A DNA stretch of 5,264 bases from an uncultured Clostridia bacterium (GCA_946534455.1 CAMNCR010000140.1:1-5264), one strand, 5' to 3'. Counted from the first letter of the stretch, positions 1 through 5,183 are shown. Program-made: numbers and translations. The notes: generated by a model not told the origin, from the letters alone.

Positions 1-312
1 CAGGCAGATGACCCAGCCGGTTACGCTGGTTCCCAGCACCGCGCCGAGGATCACCGCGATCGCCTGCCGGAGGCGCATCATGCCGGAGTTCACAAAGCCC
101 ACCACCATCACGCTGGTCGCGGAAGAGGACTGAATCACCGCCGTCACACCGGTGCCAAGCAGCACGCCCCTGAGGGTCGTGCTGGACAGGCGGTACAGAA
201 TCAGCTCCAGGCGGTTGCCCGCCACCTTCTTCAGCCCGTCGCCCATCATGGACATGCCAAACAGGAAAAGGGCCACACCGCCCAGCAGGATAATGATATC
301 GACAATATTCAC
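1..312 (-). CDS. Na/Pi cotransporter family protein, N-terminal part (runs off left edge)
   Basis: First 104 codons of a membrane symporter of the Na/Pi-cotransporter family (PF02690, NptA/YjbB-like), which couples Na+ entry to phosphate movement; substrate is inferred from family only. Seen: a hydrophobic N-terminus with LFLFGMSMMGDGLKK (residues 15-29), then the family hallmark QSSSATS (61-67) that ends the first inverted-repeat helix pair, then an ILGAVLGTSVTG stretch (88-99). Many relatives have GANIGTTVT at the last site, so this is a variant. Start chosen as GTG at 310-312, with GGAG 8 nt upstream; the nearby ATG at 325 leads to a stop after five codons. Family members are usually about 300-560 aa, so most of the gene lies outside. 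It begins 52 nt after metI with no terminator visible between, so it is probably co-transcribed with metNI. Family assignment is confident; the transported ion is not proven. Confidence 0.9.
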   Translation of the reverse strand, partial: MNIVDIIILLGGVALFLFGMSMMGDGLKKVAGNRLELILYRLSSTTLRGVLLGTGVTAVIQSSSATSVMVVGFVNSGMMRLRQAIAVILGAVLGTSVTGWVICL

Positions 313-364
313 GCGTTCTTCTCCATTTCGTCTTCTCAGGATCGTCGGGGAAAGGGGCTGCTTC

Positions 365-1075
365 CTACTGGTTTTTCAGCCGTTTATCGCACTTTCTGGC
401 CAGCCAGGTGCCGAAGGACTGAATGACCTGCGTGATGACAACCAGCACGATCACCGCCAGATACAGCACCGCGTAGCGATATCGCTGATACCCGTACGCC
501 AGGGCCAGCTTGCCCAGGCCTCCGCCGCCGACCGCGCCGGACATGGCCGTATATCCCATGATCGTCGTGATCGCCAGGGTGATATTCGTAATCAGGCTCG
601 GCACGCTCTCCGGCAGCATCACATGGAACACGATCTGCATCGGGGACGCGCCCATGGACTGAGCGGTCTCGATGATGTTGGGGTTCACCTCCCGCAGGCT
701 GGATTCCACCAGCCGCGCGATAAACGGGAAGGAGGCGACCGTCAGCGGAACGATGGAGGCCACGGTTCCCAGGGAGGTGCCGGCGATCACCCGGGTCAGC
801 GGGATGATCATGACCATCAGGATGATAAAGGGCACGGAGCGCAGGAAGTTGATCATCACGTTCAGAAATCCCATCAGGGGCCCCGGAAGCGGCCGAACGC
901 CCTTCTTCTCCCCCGTCACCAGGATCACCCCCAGCGGCAGGCCGATCAGCACCGCAAAAAAGGTGGCCAGCAGGGTGGAATACAGCGTTTCCCAGATCGC
1001 GAAGGGAAATTCGTTCAGCAGGCAGTCCCATGCCTCCTGCAGCCGTTCCGGCGTAAACGCGTTGGCAAAATTCAT
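365..1075 (-). CDS. metI: Methionine ABC transporter permease MetI
   Basis: 236-aa inner component of the MetNIQ methionine importer (methionine uptake transporter family; PF00528 fold). It forms the homodimeric channel in the cytoplasmic membrane that MetN drives. Seen: about five hydrophobic segments (roughly residues 28-54, 68-98, 102-122, 158-182, 201-224) and the cytoplasmic coupling EAA loop at 136-157 (ETAQSMGASPMQIV, then LPES), followed by the MetI-typical MSGAVGGGGLGKLA (177-191). Length is slightly above the E. coli protein (about 217 aa). Start ATG overlaps the metN stop as ATGA, and a near-perfect Shine-Dalgarno AAGGAGGTG (1081-1089) is embedded in the last metN codons, so translation is likely coupled. 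Family knowledge supports the methionine role; the adjacent metN with an NIL domain and the metQ gene make it firm. D-methionine or other thioether substrates are possible. Confidence 0.97.
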   Translation of the reverse strand: MNFANAFTPERLQEAWDCLLNEFPFAIWETLYSTLLATFFAVLIGLPLGVILVTGEKKGVRPLPGPLMGFLNVMINFLRSVPFIILMVMIIPLTRVIAGTSLGTVASIVPLTVASFPFIARLVESSLREVNPNIIETAQSMGASPMQIVFHVMLPESVPSLITNITLAITTIMGYTAMSGAVGGGGLGKLALAYGYQRYRYAVLYLAVIVLVVITQVIQSFGTWLARKCDKRLKNQ

Positions 1076-2100
1076 GGAGCCACCTCCTTCGCGACGTATT
1101 CAGCTTCCACCTGAACCGTAATGTCCGGCGTGGCGCTCAGATAGGAGACCGCCTTCGCCAGCGTCTCCGGCGTGCCGGGGATATCCAGCAGCATATAGCC
1201 ATACGCCCTGTCTCCCACAGAACGGGTGGACGCGCCCAGAATGCTGGCTAAAATGCCGCAGTCGATGGCCATCCTGGCAATCAGCGGCTCCCGGGAGGCC
1301 ACGGCTCCGTTGAAAATCACGCGCACGCGCTGGCCGCCCTCCGGGAAGACGGATCCGCCGTCCGCGCTCTCCGGATAGATCAGGTTTCTGGTCGCGTTGG
1401 CCCGCGGGTTGGAAAAAACCTCCGCCACGCTGCCCTCCTCGACCACCTGACCGTTTTCCAGAATGGCCACCCGGTTGCAGACCTCCTGCACCACGCTCAT
1501 CTGGTGGGTAATGACGATGACGGTAATCCCCAGCTTTTCGTTGATATCCCGGATCAGCTCCAGAATGGCGTGGGTGGTTTTGGGATCCAGCGCCGAGGTT
1601 GCTTCGTCGCACAGCAGCACATCCGGCTCCGTCGCCAGCGCACGCGCGATAGCGACCCGCTGCTGCTGTCCGCCGGACAGCTGCGCCGGATAGGAATTGG
1701 CCTTGTCCGGCAGGCCCACCAGCTCCAGCAGCTCCATCGCTTTCTGCTCCGCCTGTTTGCTGTCCACACCGCTCAGCTTCAGCGGCAGCATCACGTTTTT
1801 CAGGCATGTGCGCTGCATCAGCAGATTGAAGCCCTGAAAAATCATCGTGATCTTCCGCCGCATGGCGCGCAGCTCCTTCTGGCTCATGGACCCCATGTCC
1901 TTCCCGTTCACCAGAACGCTGCCCTCCGTCGGGCGCTCAAGCATGTTGATGCAGCGCACCAGGGTGCTCTTGCCGGCGCCGCTCATGCCGATGATGCCGT
2001 AGATATCCCCATCCCGAATGGTCAGGTTGATCTGCCGCAGGGCGTCCACCGAACCGTCCATCGTTTCAAAGTGCTTGGACAGGTTTCTCAGCTCAATCAT
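1072..2100 (-). CDS. metN: Methionine ABC transporter ATP-binding protein MetN
   Basis: 342-aa ATPase that powers the methionine importer; acts as a dimer on the cytoplasmic face of MetI. Seen, numbering from the chosen start: Walker A GMSGAGKST (38-46), Q-loop Gln89, ABC signature LSGGQ (141-145), Walker B VLLCDE (161-166), D-loop SALD (169-172), H-loop His199. The C-terminal part from about residue 265 is an NIL (ferredoxin-like) domain with RVIFNGAV and YLSATPDITVQVEAEYV; in E. coli MetN this domain binds methionine and inhibits transport (known from the family). Start ATG at 2098-2100 (MIELRNLSKHF) is chosen because GGGAGG lies 7 nt upstream and the length then equals the usual 343 aa; an upstream in-frame ATG at 2130 would overlap the promoter start region. 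It overlaps metI by 4 nt. Its own promoter lies just upstream, after a terminator closing metQ. Confidence 0.97.
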   Translation of the reverse strand: MIELRNLSKHFETMDGSVDALRQINLTIRDGDIYGIIGMSGAGKSTLVRCINMLERPTEGSVLVNGKDMGSMSQKELRAMRRKITMIFQGFNLLMQRTCLKNVMLPLKLSGVDSKQAEQKAMELLELVGLPDKANSYPAQLSGGQQQRVAIARALATEPDVLLCDEATSALDPKTTHAILELIRDINEKLGITVIVITHQMSVVQEVCNRVAILENGQVVEEGSVAEVFSNPRANATRNLIYPESADGGSVFPEGGQRVRVIFNGAVASREPLIARMAIDCGILASILGASTRSVGDRAYGYMLLDIPGTPETLAKAVSYLSATPDITVQVEAEYVAKEVAP

Positions 2101-2133
2101 TTCGCATCCTCCCAGTCCCTCAAATCCCATGTT

Positions 2134-2163
2134 ATTATATCTGATTTACCTCTGTCAAATCAA
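2134..2163 (-). promoter_or_regulatory. Promoter of metN-metI-Na/Pi unit
   Basis: A perfect TATAAT (minus strand, 2139-2134) lies 18 nt after TTGATT (2163-2158). A perfect TTGACA (2158-2153) overlaps it and is 18 nt from a weaker TAACAT. Either pair gives a sigma-A promoter starting transcription at about 2120-2127, some 20-27 nt before metN. A 6-bp inverted repeat TGATTT/AAATCA (2157-2162 and 2142-2147) spans the -35 and spacer and could be an operator; this is inference. The promoter sits between the metQ terminator and metN, so metNI does not depend on read-through from metQ. Confidence 0.75.
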
Positions 2164-2175
2164 CCATCTTTTGCC

Positions 2176-2208
2176 AAAGAAAAGGCACCCGGAACTCCTC
2201 CGGGTGCC
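2176..2208 (-). terminator. Intrinsic terminator after metQ
   Basis: Minus-strand hairpin with a perfect 9-bp GC-rich stem, GGCACCCGG (2208-2200) and CCGGGTGCC (2192-2184), 7-nt loop, followed directly by TTTTCTTT. It begins 43 nt after the metQ stop codon. It should end most metQ transcripts before metN. Confidence 0.9.
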
Positions 2209-2251
2209 GCGTTCTGTCGAAGAAGCGGATTTCCTCTCCGTTTTTTCGAGA

Positions 2252-3085
2252 TTATTTGCTGATGCCCAGCGCAGCCAGGTCAGACTGCTGTCCGGCATAG
2301 ATGCCCATCGGCTCCACATGCACGCCCGCAATGGAAACCAGGGTGGTGCCGTTCTGCGCGTTGAAGTCATCCTGATAGGGCTGATGCGCGAAGAAGTTCG
2401 CGAAAGCGTCCCCGTCGTTGACCGCGGTGTTCGGCGTCACATAGTCATCCACGATGACGACCTCCAGGGTGATGCCCTTCTCGGCCAGAATGCCCTTCAC
2501 GATTTCCAGCACGAAGGAGTGCGGATCCAGCGTCGCAACCACGCGGATGGTCTTGCCCTTCAGCGCTTCATAATCCACCGTCTCATCATATCCGTCGGTG
2601 GGATTCTCCACCACGGAGATCGCCTGGCCTTCGTAGTTGGCGAAATAATCCACCACCTGCTGGCTCAGCACGGCCGCCGCCAGCGCCTTGGCCTCGTCGC
2701 TGTCCTTGTCCTTCTCGTTCACGCTGACCACGTTCACATAGGGGGATTCAGCGTTTTCATAAGCCAGCGCGTCGCCCAGCTCAGCCGCCAGGGCGTAGTT
2801 GCCGTTGATGATGCCGAAGTCCACGGAAGCCAGATGCGCGGGAACCTGCGCAGCTTCCACTTCTTCAAATTCGATGCCCAGGGGATTTTCGGTAATGTCC
2901 GCCACGGTCGCGGTGATGCCCGCATTCTCGTCCACCTTGATCACACCGTAGGCCTGCAGGAGCAGCAGCGCGCGCCCTTCATTCGTGGCGTCGTTGGGGA
3001 TCGCGATCTTGATTCCGTCCGCCAGGGAAGCCGTCAGCGTCAGGGAAAGCACCAGAGCCAGAACCAGAGCAATCAGTTTCTTCAT
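2252..3085 (-). CDS. metQ: Circularly permuted MetQ-type methionine-binding protein
   Basis: 277-aa secreted substrate-binding protein of the NlpA/MetQ family (PF03180), partner of MetNI. Residues 1-22 are a signal peptide ending in ASLA, a signal-peptidase-I site; no cysteine occurs anywhere, so there is no lipobox. Order is permuted: residues 25-155 match the usual middle and C-terminal part (KIAIPNDATNEGRALLLL 26-43, TENP 65-68, INGNYAL 93-99, ESPYVNV 113-119). Residues about 156-176 form a new acidic linker. Residues 177-273 match the usual N-terminal part (GKTIRVVATLDPH 177-189, DDYVTPNTA 213-221, ANFFAHQPY 229-237, VHVEPMGIY 255-263, then SDLAAL 268-273), and the protein stops where IAIPND would normally follow. 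Ligand-site motifs of both lobes are kept, so it should still bind methionine (inference). Start ATG at 3083-3085 follows AGGAG by 8 nt; an upstream in-frame ATG (3106) lies before that site. Confidence 0.95.
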   Translation of the reverse strand: MKKLIALVLALVLSLTLTASLADGIKIAIPNDATNEGRALLLLQAYGVIKVDENAGITATVADITENPLGIEFEEVEAAQVPAHLASVDFGIINGNYALAAELGDALAYENAESPYVNVVSVNEKDKDSDEAKALAAAVLSQQVVDYFANYEGQAISVVENPTDGYDETVDYEALKGKTIRVVATLDPHSFVLEIVKGILAEKGITLEVVIVDDYVTPNTAVNDGDAFANFFAHQPYQDDFNAQNGTTLVSIAGVHVEPMGIYAGQQSDLAALGISK

Positions 3086-3109
3086 GGGAAGATCTCCTTT
3101 CATCATGGC

Positions 3110-3243
3110 AAAAATAATCGAGAAGCCGTTCCGCTTCCCGTCAAAAACAGACTGTCACGCATGCACGTCACATTCGGAAAACGGCGTCGGAACACTCACC
3201 GCACATCCCTGCGGCAAAACACATTCGCATCAGATCCGTTTTC
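3110..3243 (-). promoter_or_regulatory. Ribosome-mediated methionine attenuator of metQ (predicted)
   Basis: Four RNA segments are visible on the minus strand. Segment 1 GAAAACGG (3243-3236, leader codons 1-4) pairs perfectly over 8 bp with part of segment 2, CCGTTTTCCG (3184-3175, codons 21-24). Segment 2 can also pair over 10 contiguous bp (two G-U) with segment 3 CGGGAAGCGG (3140-3131). Segment 3 is the 5' arm of the terminator formed with segment 4 GCTTCTCG (3126-3119). Expected logic: a ribosome stalled at Met codons 6 or 8 covers segment 1 and frees segment 2, which takes segment 3 and blocks the terminator; a ribosome reaching the stop codon covers segment 2 and lets the terminator form; with no translation, 1:2 forms and the terminator again forms. 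No SAM-riboswitch or T-box core motifs were recognised. Pairings are by eye. Confidence 0.72.
3111..3140 (-). terminator. Attenuator (leader) terminator before metQ
   Basis: Minus-strand hairpin CGGGAAGC (3140-3133) / GCTTCTCG (3126-3119), 8 bp with one G-U pair and a 6-nt loop, followed by ATTATTTTT (3118-3110). It lies between the leader peptide stop and the metQ Shine-Dalgarno, where a terminator makes sense only as a conditional one. Its 5' arm can instead pair with the end of the leader reading frame. Confidence 0.75.
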
Positions 3244-3245
3244 AT
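3168..3245 (-). CDS. metQ leader peptide, methionine/cysteine-rich, 25 aa
   Basis: A 25-codon reading frame between the metQ promoter and metQ. It starts with ATG at 3243-3245, 8 nt after a perfect AGGAGG Shine-Dalgarno, and stops at TGA (3168-3170). Met occurs at positions 1, 6, 8, 14 and 25 and Cys at 9, 15 and 18, so eight of 25 residues carry sulfur. The peptide begins MKTDLMRMCF. It is too short for an enzyme and has no signal peptide or domain. Its value is probably in being translated: Met codons let the ribosome sense charged tRNA-Met, and its first and last codons are the pairing segments of the attenuator. Segment 2 (codons 21-24) sits just before the stop codon, as in trp and his leaders. 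Not previously known to me; the role is inference from composition, ribosome site and RNA pairing. Confidence 0.75.
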   Translation of the reverse strand: MKTDLMRMCFAAGMCGECSDAVFRM

Positions 3246-3278
3246 CCCGGCGTCCTCCTCTCTGTTTTTGCTGCTGGC

Positions 3279-3308
3279 ATGATACCACGGCCGTTTTCCT
3301 CCTGTCCA
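3279..3308 (-). promoter_or_regulatory. metQ promoter
   Basis: Minus strand TGGACA (3308-3303), 18-nt spacer, TATCAT (3284-3279) preceded by TGG, giving an extended -10. Predicted start is near 3272, about 187 nt before the metQ start codon and 27 nt before the leader peptide start. It follows the sugar kinase terminator directly. The spacer holds a GGAAAACGGC copy (3299-3290) that is the exact complement of attenuator segment 2 plus one base. Confidence 0.7.
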
Positions 3309-3315
3309 ATATCGG

Positions 3316-3354
3316 AAAACAATAGGGAGATATAGATTGAATCTATATCTCCCT
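3316..3354 (-). terminator. Intrinsic terminator after the sugar kinase gene
   Basis: Perfect 14-bp inverted repeat (3324-3337 and 3341-3354; arm AGGGAGATATAGAT) with a 3-nt loop, starting 18 nt after the kinase stop codon. On the minus strand it is followed by ATTGTTTT, a moderate U-tract. On the plus strand no T-run follows, so it faces the kinase gene. It isolates the metQ leader from upstream transcription. Confidence 0.85.
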
Positions 3355-3372
3355 GCGTTCTCCGTCCCCTTC

Positions 3373-4461
3373 TCAGCGCTTGATATCGTAGTTCATGTTC
3401 ATCAGATTCCGAATGGAGCTGACATCGTCCGTGATGTTCGCGTCCCCGTGGATGGTATGCTTGATGACCGACGAGGCCACCGCAAAGTTCAGCATATCCA
3501 TGGGCTTATCTCCCTGAATCATGGCATAGATCAGGCCGGAGGCAAAGGCGTCGCCGCCGCCTACCCGGTCCAGAATCGTGAAGGTGAACTGTTTGCTTTC
3601 AAACGTATGCCCATCATACCACATGAAGGCCTTCAGGCTGTTTTCCGAGCCGGAATGAGCGTACCGCACGTGCCGGGCGATGCATTTCAGATTGGGCCAT
3701 CTCTCCACAAACCGCTGGAACACCTCATCCTGCTCCTCATAGGCCGGCTGCAGAGGAACCCCGTCCTTCCAGTCCCCCTTTGAAGGATCGTCCTCGTCCT
3801 TCCACAGGTGATAGGGCTCGATGCCCAGCAGCACATCCACATACGGCAGGCACTGCGTGCAGTAGTCCCGCGCTTCCTCCCAGCTCCAGAGCGTGGAGCG
3901 GAAGTTTCCGTCGAAGGAGACGGTCAGTCCCAGCTCCTTCGCGGTCTTCAGCATATTCATGGTCAGCTCGGCGCAGTTTGGCGCCAGCGCCGGCGTGATT
4001 CCGGAAAGATGCAGCCAGTCAAATTCCTGCAGCAGCGCCCGGAGATCATATCCGGAAAAATCATATTCCGTCAGCGCCGAATGCTTCCTGTCGTAGATGA
4101 CCTTGCTGGCCCGGATGCCGAAGCCCGTTTCCAGATAGTAGGTTCCCAGCCGGTGCGTCGGCGTTTCCTCCGGCGTGGAGAGAATCACCGGTGTGCAGTG
4201 CACATCGCTGGAGCGCAGCGCGCGAATGGCGCTTTTCCCCAGGGAATTGTTCGGCACCACGGAGAAAAAGGTGGAATCAATTCCCAGGCAGGCCAGCGCC
4301 AGCGCGATGTTGGCCTCGCTCCCTCCATAGGAGGCCTCGAAGGAGGAAGCCATCCGGATCTTTTCATAGTTGGGAGGGGTCAGCCGCAGCATGATTTCCC
4401 CCATCGTGATGAATCTCTTTCCTTTTTCCTGGCCCGCAAGCAGCGGATTGCTGTGTTCCAT
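3373..4461 (-). CDS. kdgK: PfkB-family sugar kinase, KdgK-like (2-dehydro-3-deoxygluconokinase)
   Basis: 362-aa cytoplasmic ribokinase/PfkB-family kinase; the closest known role is ATP-dependent phosphorylation of 2-keto-3-deoxygluconate to KDPG in sugar-acid (uronate/pectin) breakdown. Seen: MGEIMLRLTP (20-29), PfkB signature 1 region YGGSEANIALALACLG (45-60), SFDGNFRSTLW in the middle (KdgK relatives have DxNxRxxLW there), and signature 2 DRVGGGDAFASGL (298-310) with catalytic base Asp304 and the anion-hole glycines. Length is slightly above typical KdgK (about 310-345 aa), partly from a charged insertion around DEDDPSKGDWKDG. Start ATG 4459-4461 is chosen because GGGAGGAGG lies just upstream; an in-frame ATG at 4512 has no clear ribosome site. 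No KDPG aldolase or other sugar-acid genes are in view, so the exact substrate is unproven; a generic sugar kinase is the alternative. It has its own promoter and terminator. Confidence 0.88.
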   Translation of the reverse strand: MEHSNPLLAGQEKGKRFITMGEIMLRLTPPNYEKIRMASSFEASYGGSEANIALALACLGIDSTFFSVVPNNSLGKSAIRALRSSDVHCTPVILSTPEETPTHRLGTYYLETGFGIRASKVIYDRKHSALTEYDFSGYDLRALLQEFDWLHLSGITPALAPNCAELTMNMLKTAKELGLTVSFDGNFRSTLWSWEEARDYCTQCLPYVDVLLGIEPYHLWKDEDDPSKGDWKDGVPLQPAYEEQDEVFQRFVERWPNLKCIARHVRYAHSGSENSLKAFMWYDGHTFESKQFTFTILDRVGGGDAFASGLIYAMIQGDKPMDMLNFAVASSVIKHTIHGDANITDDVSSIRNLMNMNYDIKR

Positions 4462-4566
4462 GCTTCCTCCTCCCGGACGTGCTTCTCCGTCCTTGATACG
4501 GCTTTCCTTCATTCAGTTTTCACTCGCGTTCGCCTCGCCGGACAAACGGATGCTTTCCTGCTTCTG

Positions 4567-4594
4567 AGTATATCATATTCCGCGCTGGAGCCAA
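4567..4594 (-). promoter_or_regulatory. Promoter of the sugar kinase gene
   Basis: Minus strand TTGGCT (4594-4589), 16-nt spacer, TATACT (4572-4567) preceded by TGA, an extended -10. Transcription should start near 4560, leaving a leader of about 100 nt. The leader ends in a 5-bp hairpin GGACG/CGTCC (4492-4488, 4479-4475) right before the Shine-Dalgarno. A 10-bp palindrome AAAGGCCTTT (4593-4602) abuts the -35 and could be an operator; no regulator is in view. Confidence 0.6.
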
Positions 4595-4607
4595 AGGCCT
4601 TTCTGCA

Positions 4608-5000
4608 TTATTTGCTCCAGTTTTTCTCAATTTCCGGCAGCACCTTCTGATCCGCCGGAAGCCAGCTGAGGGTGTAAAGCGCCTCCCTTTCCAGCCATCT
4701 GGCCGCCTCATGCTCCAGCAGTCTGGGTTCTCCCGTCCGAATGCTGCACCGAAAGCACTGCATGGAAAGATGAAAGGACGGATAATCCTGCTCCACGTCA
4801 CAGATCTTCTGCTCCACGGCAATCCCGAGATCCAGCTCCTCCCGGATCTCCCGGATCAGCGCCTCCTCCGGCTTCTCGCCCGGTTCAATCTTGCCCCCCG
4901 GGAATTCCCAGCCGTCCTTCCATTCTCCATATCCCCGCTGGGTCGCAAACACCTTTCCTTCATGAAAAATCACCGCCGCAACCACCTGAATACTTTTCAT
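4608..5000 (-). CDS. Nudix hydrolase, MutT-like (deoxy)nucleoside triphosphate pyrophosphohydrolase
   Basis: 130-aa Nudix enzyme (PF00293 fold) of the MutT/NudG-like type, hydrolysing damaged or non-canonical (d)NTPs to the monophosphate and pyrophosphate in the cytoplasm. Seen: IQVVAAVIFHEGKVFATQRG at 4-23, WEFPGGKIEPGE at 31-42, and the Nudix box from Gly36 to Leu58 (GX5E, then REIREEL) with the metal-binding glutamates Glu51, Glu54 and Glu55. The box glycine near the end is Asp57, a variant I recognise from MutT/CTP-pyrophosphohydrolase relatives. WLPADQKVLPEIE closes the fold near the C-terminus. Length fits MutT (about 130 aa). Start ATG 4998-5000 follows AGGGGAG by 7 nt; an in-frame GTG at 5063 lies upstream of the predicted promoter. 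No terminator is visible before the kinase promoter, so some read-through is likely. The preferred substrate (8-oxo-dGTP, CTP or other) cannot be told from sequence. Confidence 0.92.
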   Translation of the reverse strand: MKSIQVVAAVIFHEGKVFATQRGYGEWKDGWEFPGGKIEPGEKPEEALIREIREELDLGIAVEQKICDVEQDYPSFHLSMQCFRCSIRTGEPRLLEHEAARWLEREALYTLSWLPADQKVLPEIEKNWSK

Positions 5001-5030
5001 GCGCTCTCTCCCCTGCCCTTTCTGTTCCCC

Positions 5031-5059
5031 ATGATAAGCCATCCTGCCTGTCTCGGCAA
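5031..5059 (-). promoter_or_regulatory. Promoter of the Nudix gene
   Basis: Minus strand TTGCCG (5059-5054), 17-nt spacer, TATCAT (5036-5031). The start would be near 5024, about 24 nt before the ATG, leaving room for the ribosome site. This supports the downstream ATG as the true start. Confidence 0.6.
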
Positions 5060-5122
5060 GCACCGAATTCCGGAAAAGGCCTCTTTCCTTCCGTCAGGAC
5101 CGGATCCGGAACGAATCGAAAA

Positions 5123-5159
5123 AAAGCAAATTTAGGGCTGGACAAACCCGATTTGCTTT
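5123..5159. repeat. 9-bp inverted repeat spanning the tRNA promoter -35
   Basis: AAAGCAAAT (5123-5131) and ATTTGCTTT (5151-5159) are perfect complements, with a 19-nt centre that holds a further GGG/CCC pairing and the -35 hexamer of the tRNA promoter. On the minus strand the hairpin is followed by seven T, so it could also end transcription running leftwards from beyond the tRNA, ahead of the Nudix gene. Terminator or operator cannot be decided here. Confidence 0.55.
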
Positions 5160-5167
5160 GCTATAAT
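5139..5167 (+). promoter_or_regulatory. tRNA-Thr promoter
   Basis: TGGACA (5139-5144), exact 17-nt spacer, perfect TATAAT (5162-5167). Predicted start near 5174, giving a 5' leader of about 10 nt removed by RNase P. It is the strongest consensus promoter in the window, as expected for a stable RNA gene. Confidence 0.85.
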
Positions 5168-5183
5168 ATCGGTCGCTGGTTGT

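Noticed and set aside
152..1114. Plus-strand open frame opposite metI and the Na/Pi gene
   Set aside because: Arg/His/Gln/Asp-rich product with no domain, fully antisense to metI; a codon-bias shadow.
2223..2246. Plus-strand hairpin CGGA/TCCG followed by six T, a possible plus-strand terminator
   Set aside because: The stem is only 4 strong pairs plus weak A-T/G-U extension, it lies at the 3' end of the minus-strand metQ gene, and no plus-strand gene leads into it.
3086..3278. SAM riboswitch or T-box in the metQ leader
   Set aside because: I looked for the S-box core and for a T-box-like sequence (TGGNACCGCG) and saw neither; the leader is also short for a T-box. A covariance-model search would settle this.
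2018..3325. Long plus-strand open frame opposite metN, metQ and the leader
   Set aside because: It is antisense to genes with clear motifs, has a low-complexity His/Arg/Gln-rich translation, and no recognisable domain or ribosome site; such frames are common opposite GC-rich codons.
4462..4512. Longer sugar kinase with 17 extra N-terminal residues
   Set aside because: The upstream ATG has no clear Shine-Dalgarno, while the internal ATG has GGGAGGAGG at good spacing and fits the family start.
4654..4836. Nudix box with Asp57 instead of glycine, as a sign of a broken enzyme
   Set aside because: All metal-binding glutamates are present and Asp at this place is familiar in MutT-like relatives.
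5061..5110. Cluster of short palindromes (GAATTC, TTCCGGAA, AGGCCT, CCGGATCCGG)
   Set aside because: Six- to ten-base palindromes with no spacing pattern or link to a promoter; they look like restriction-site chance.
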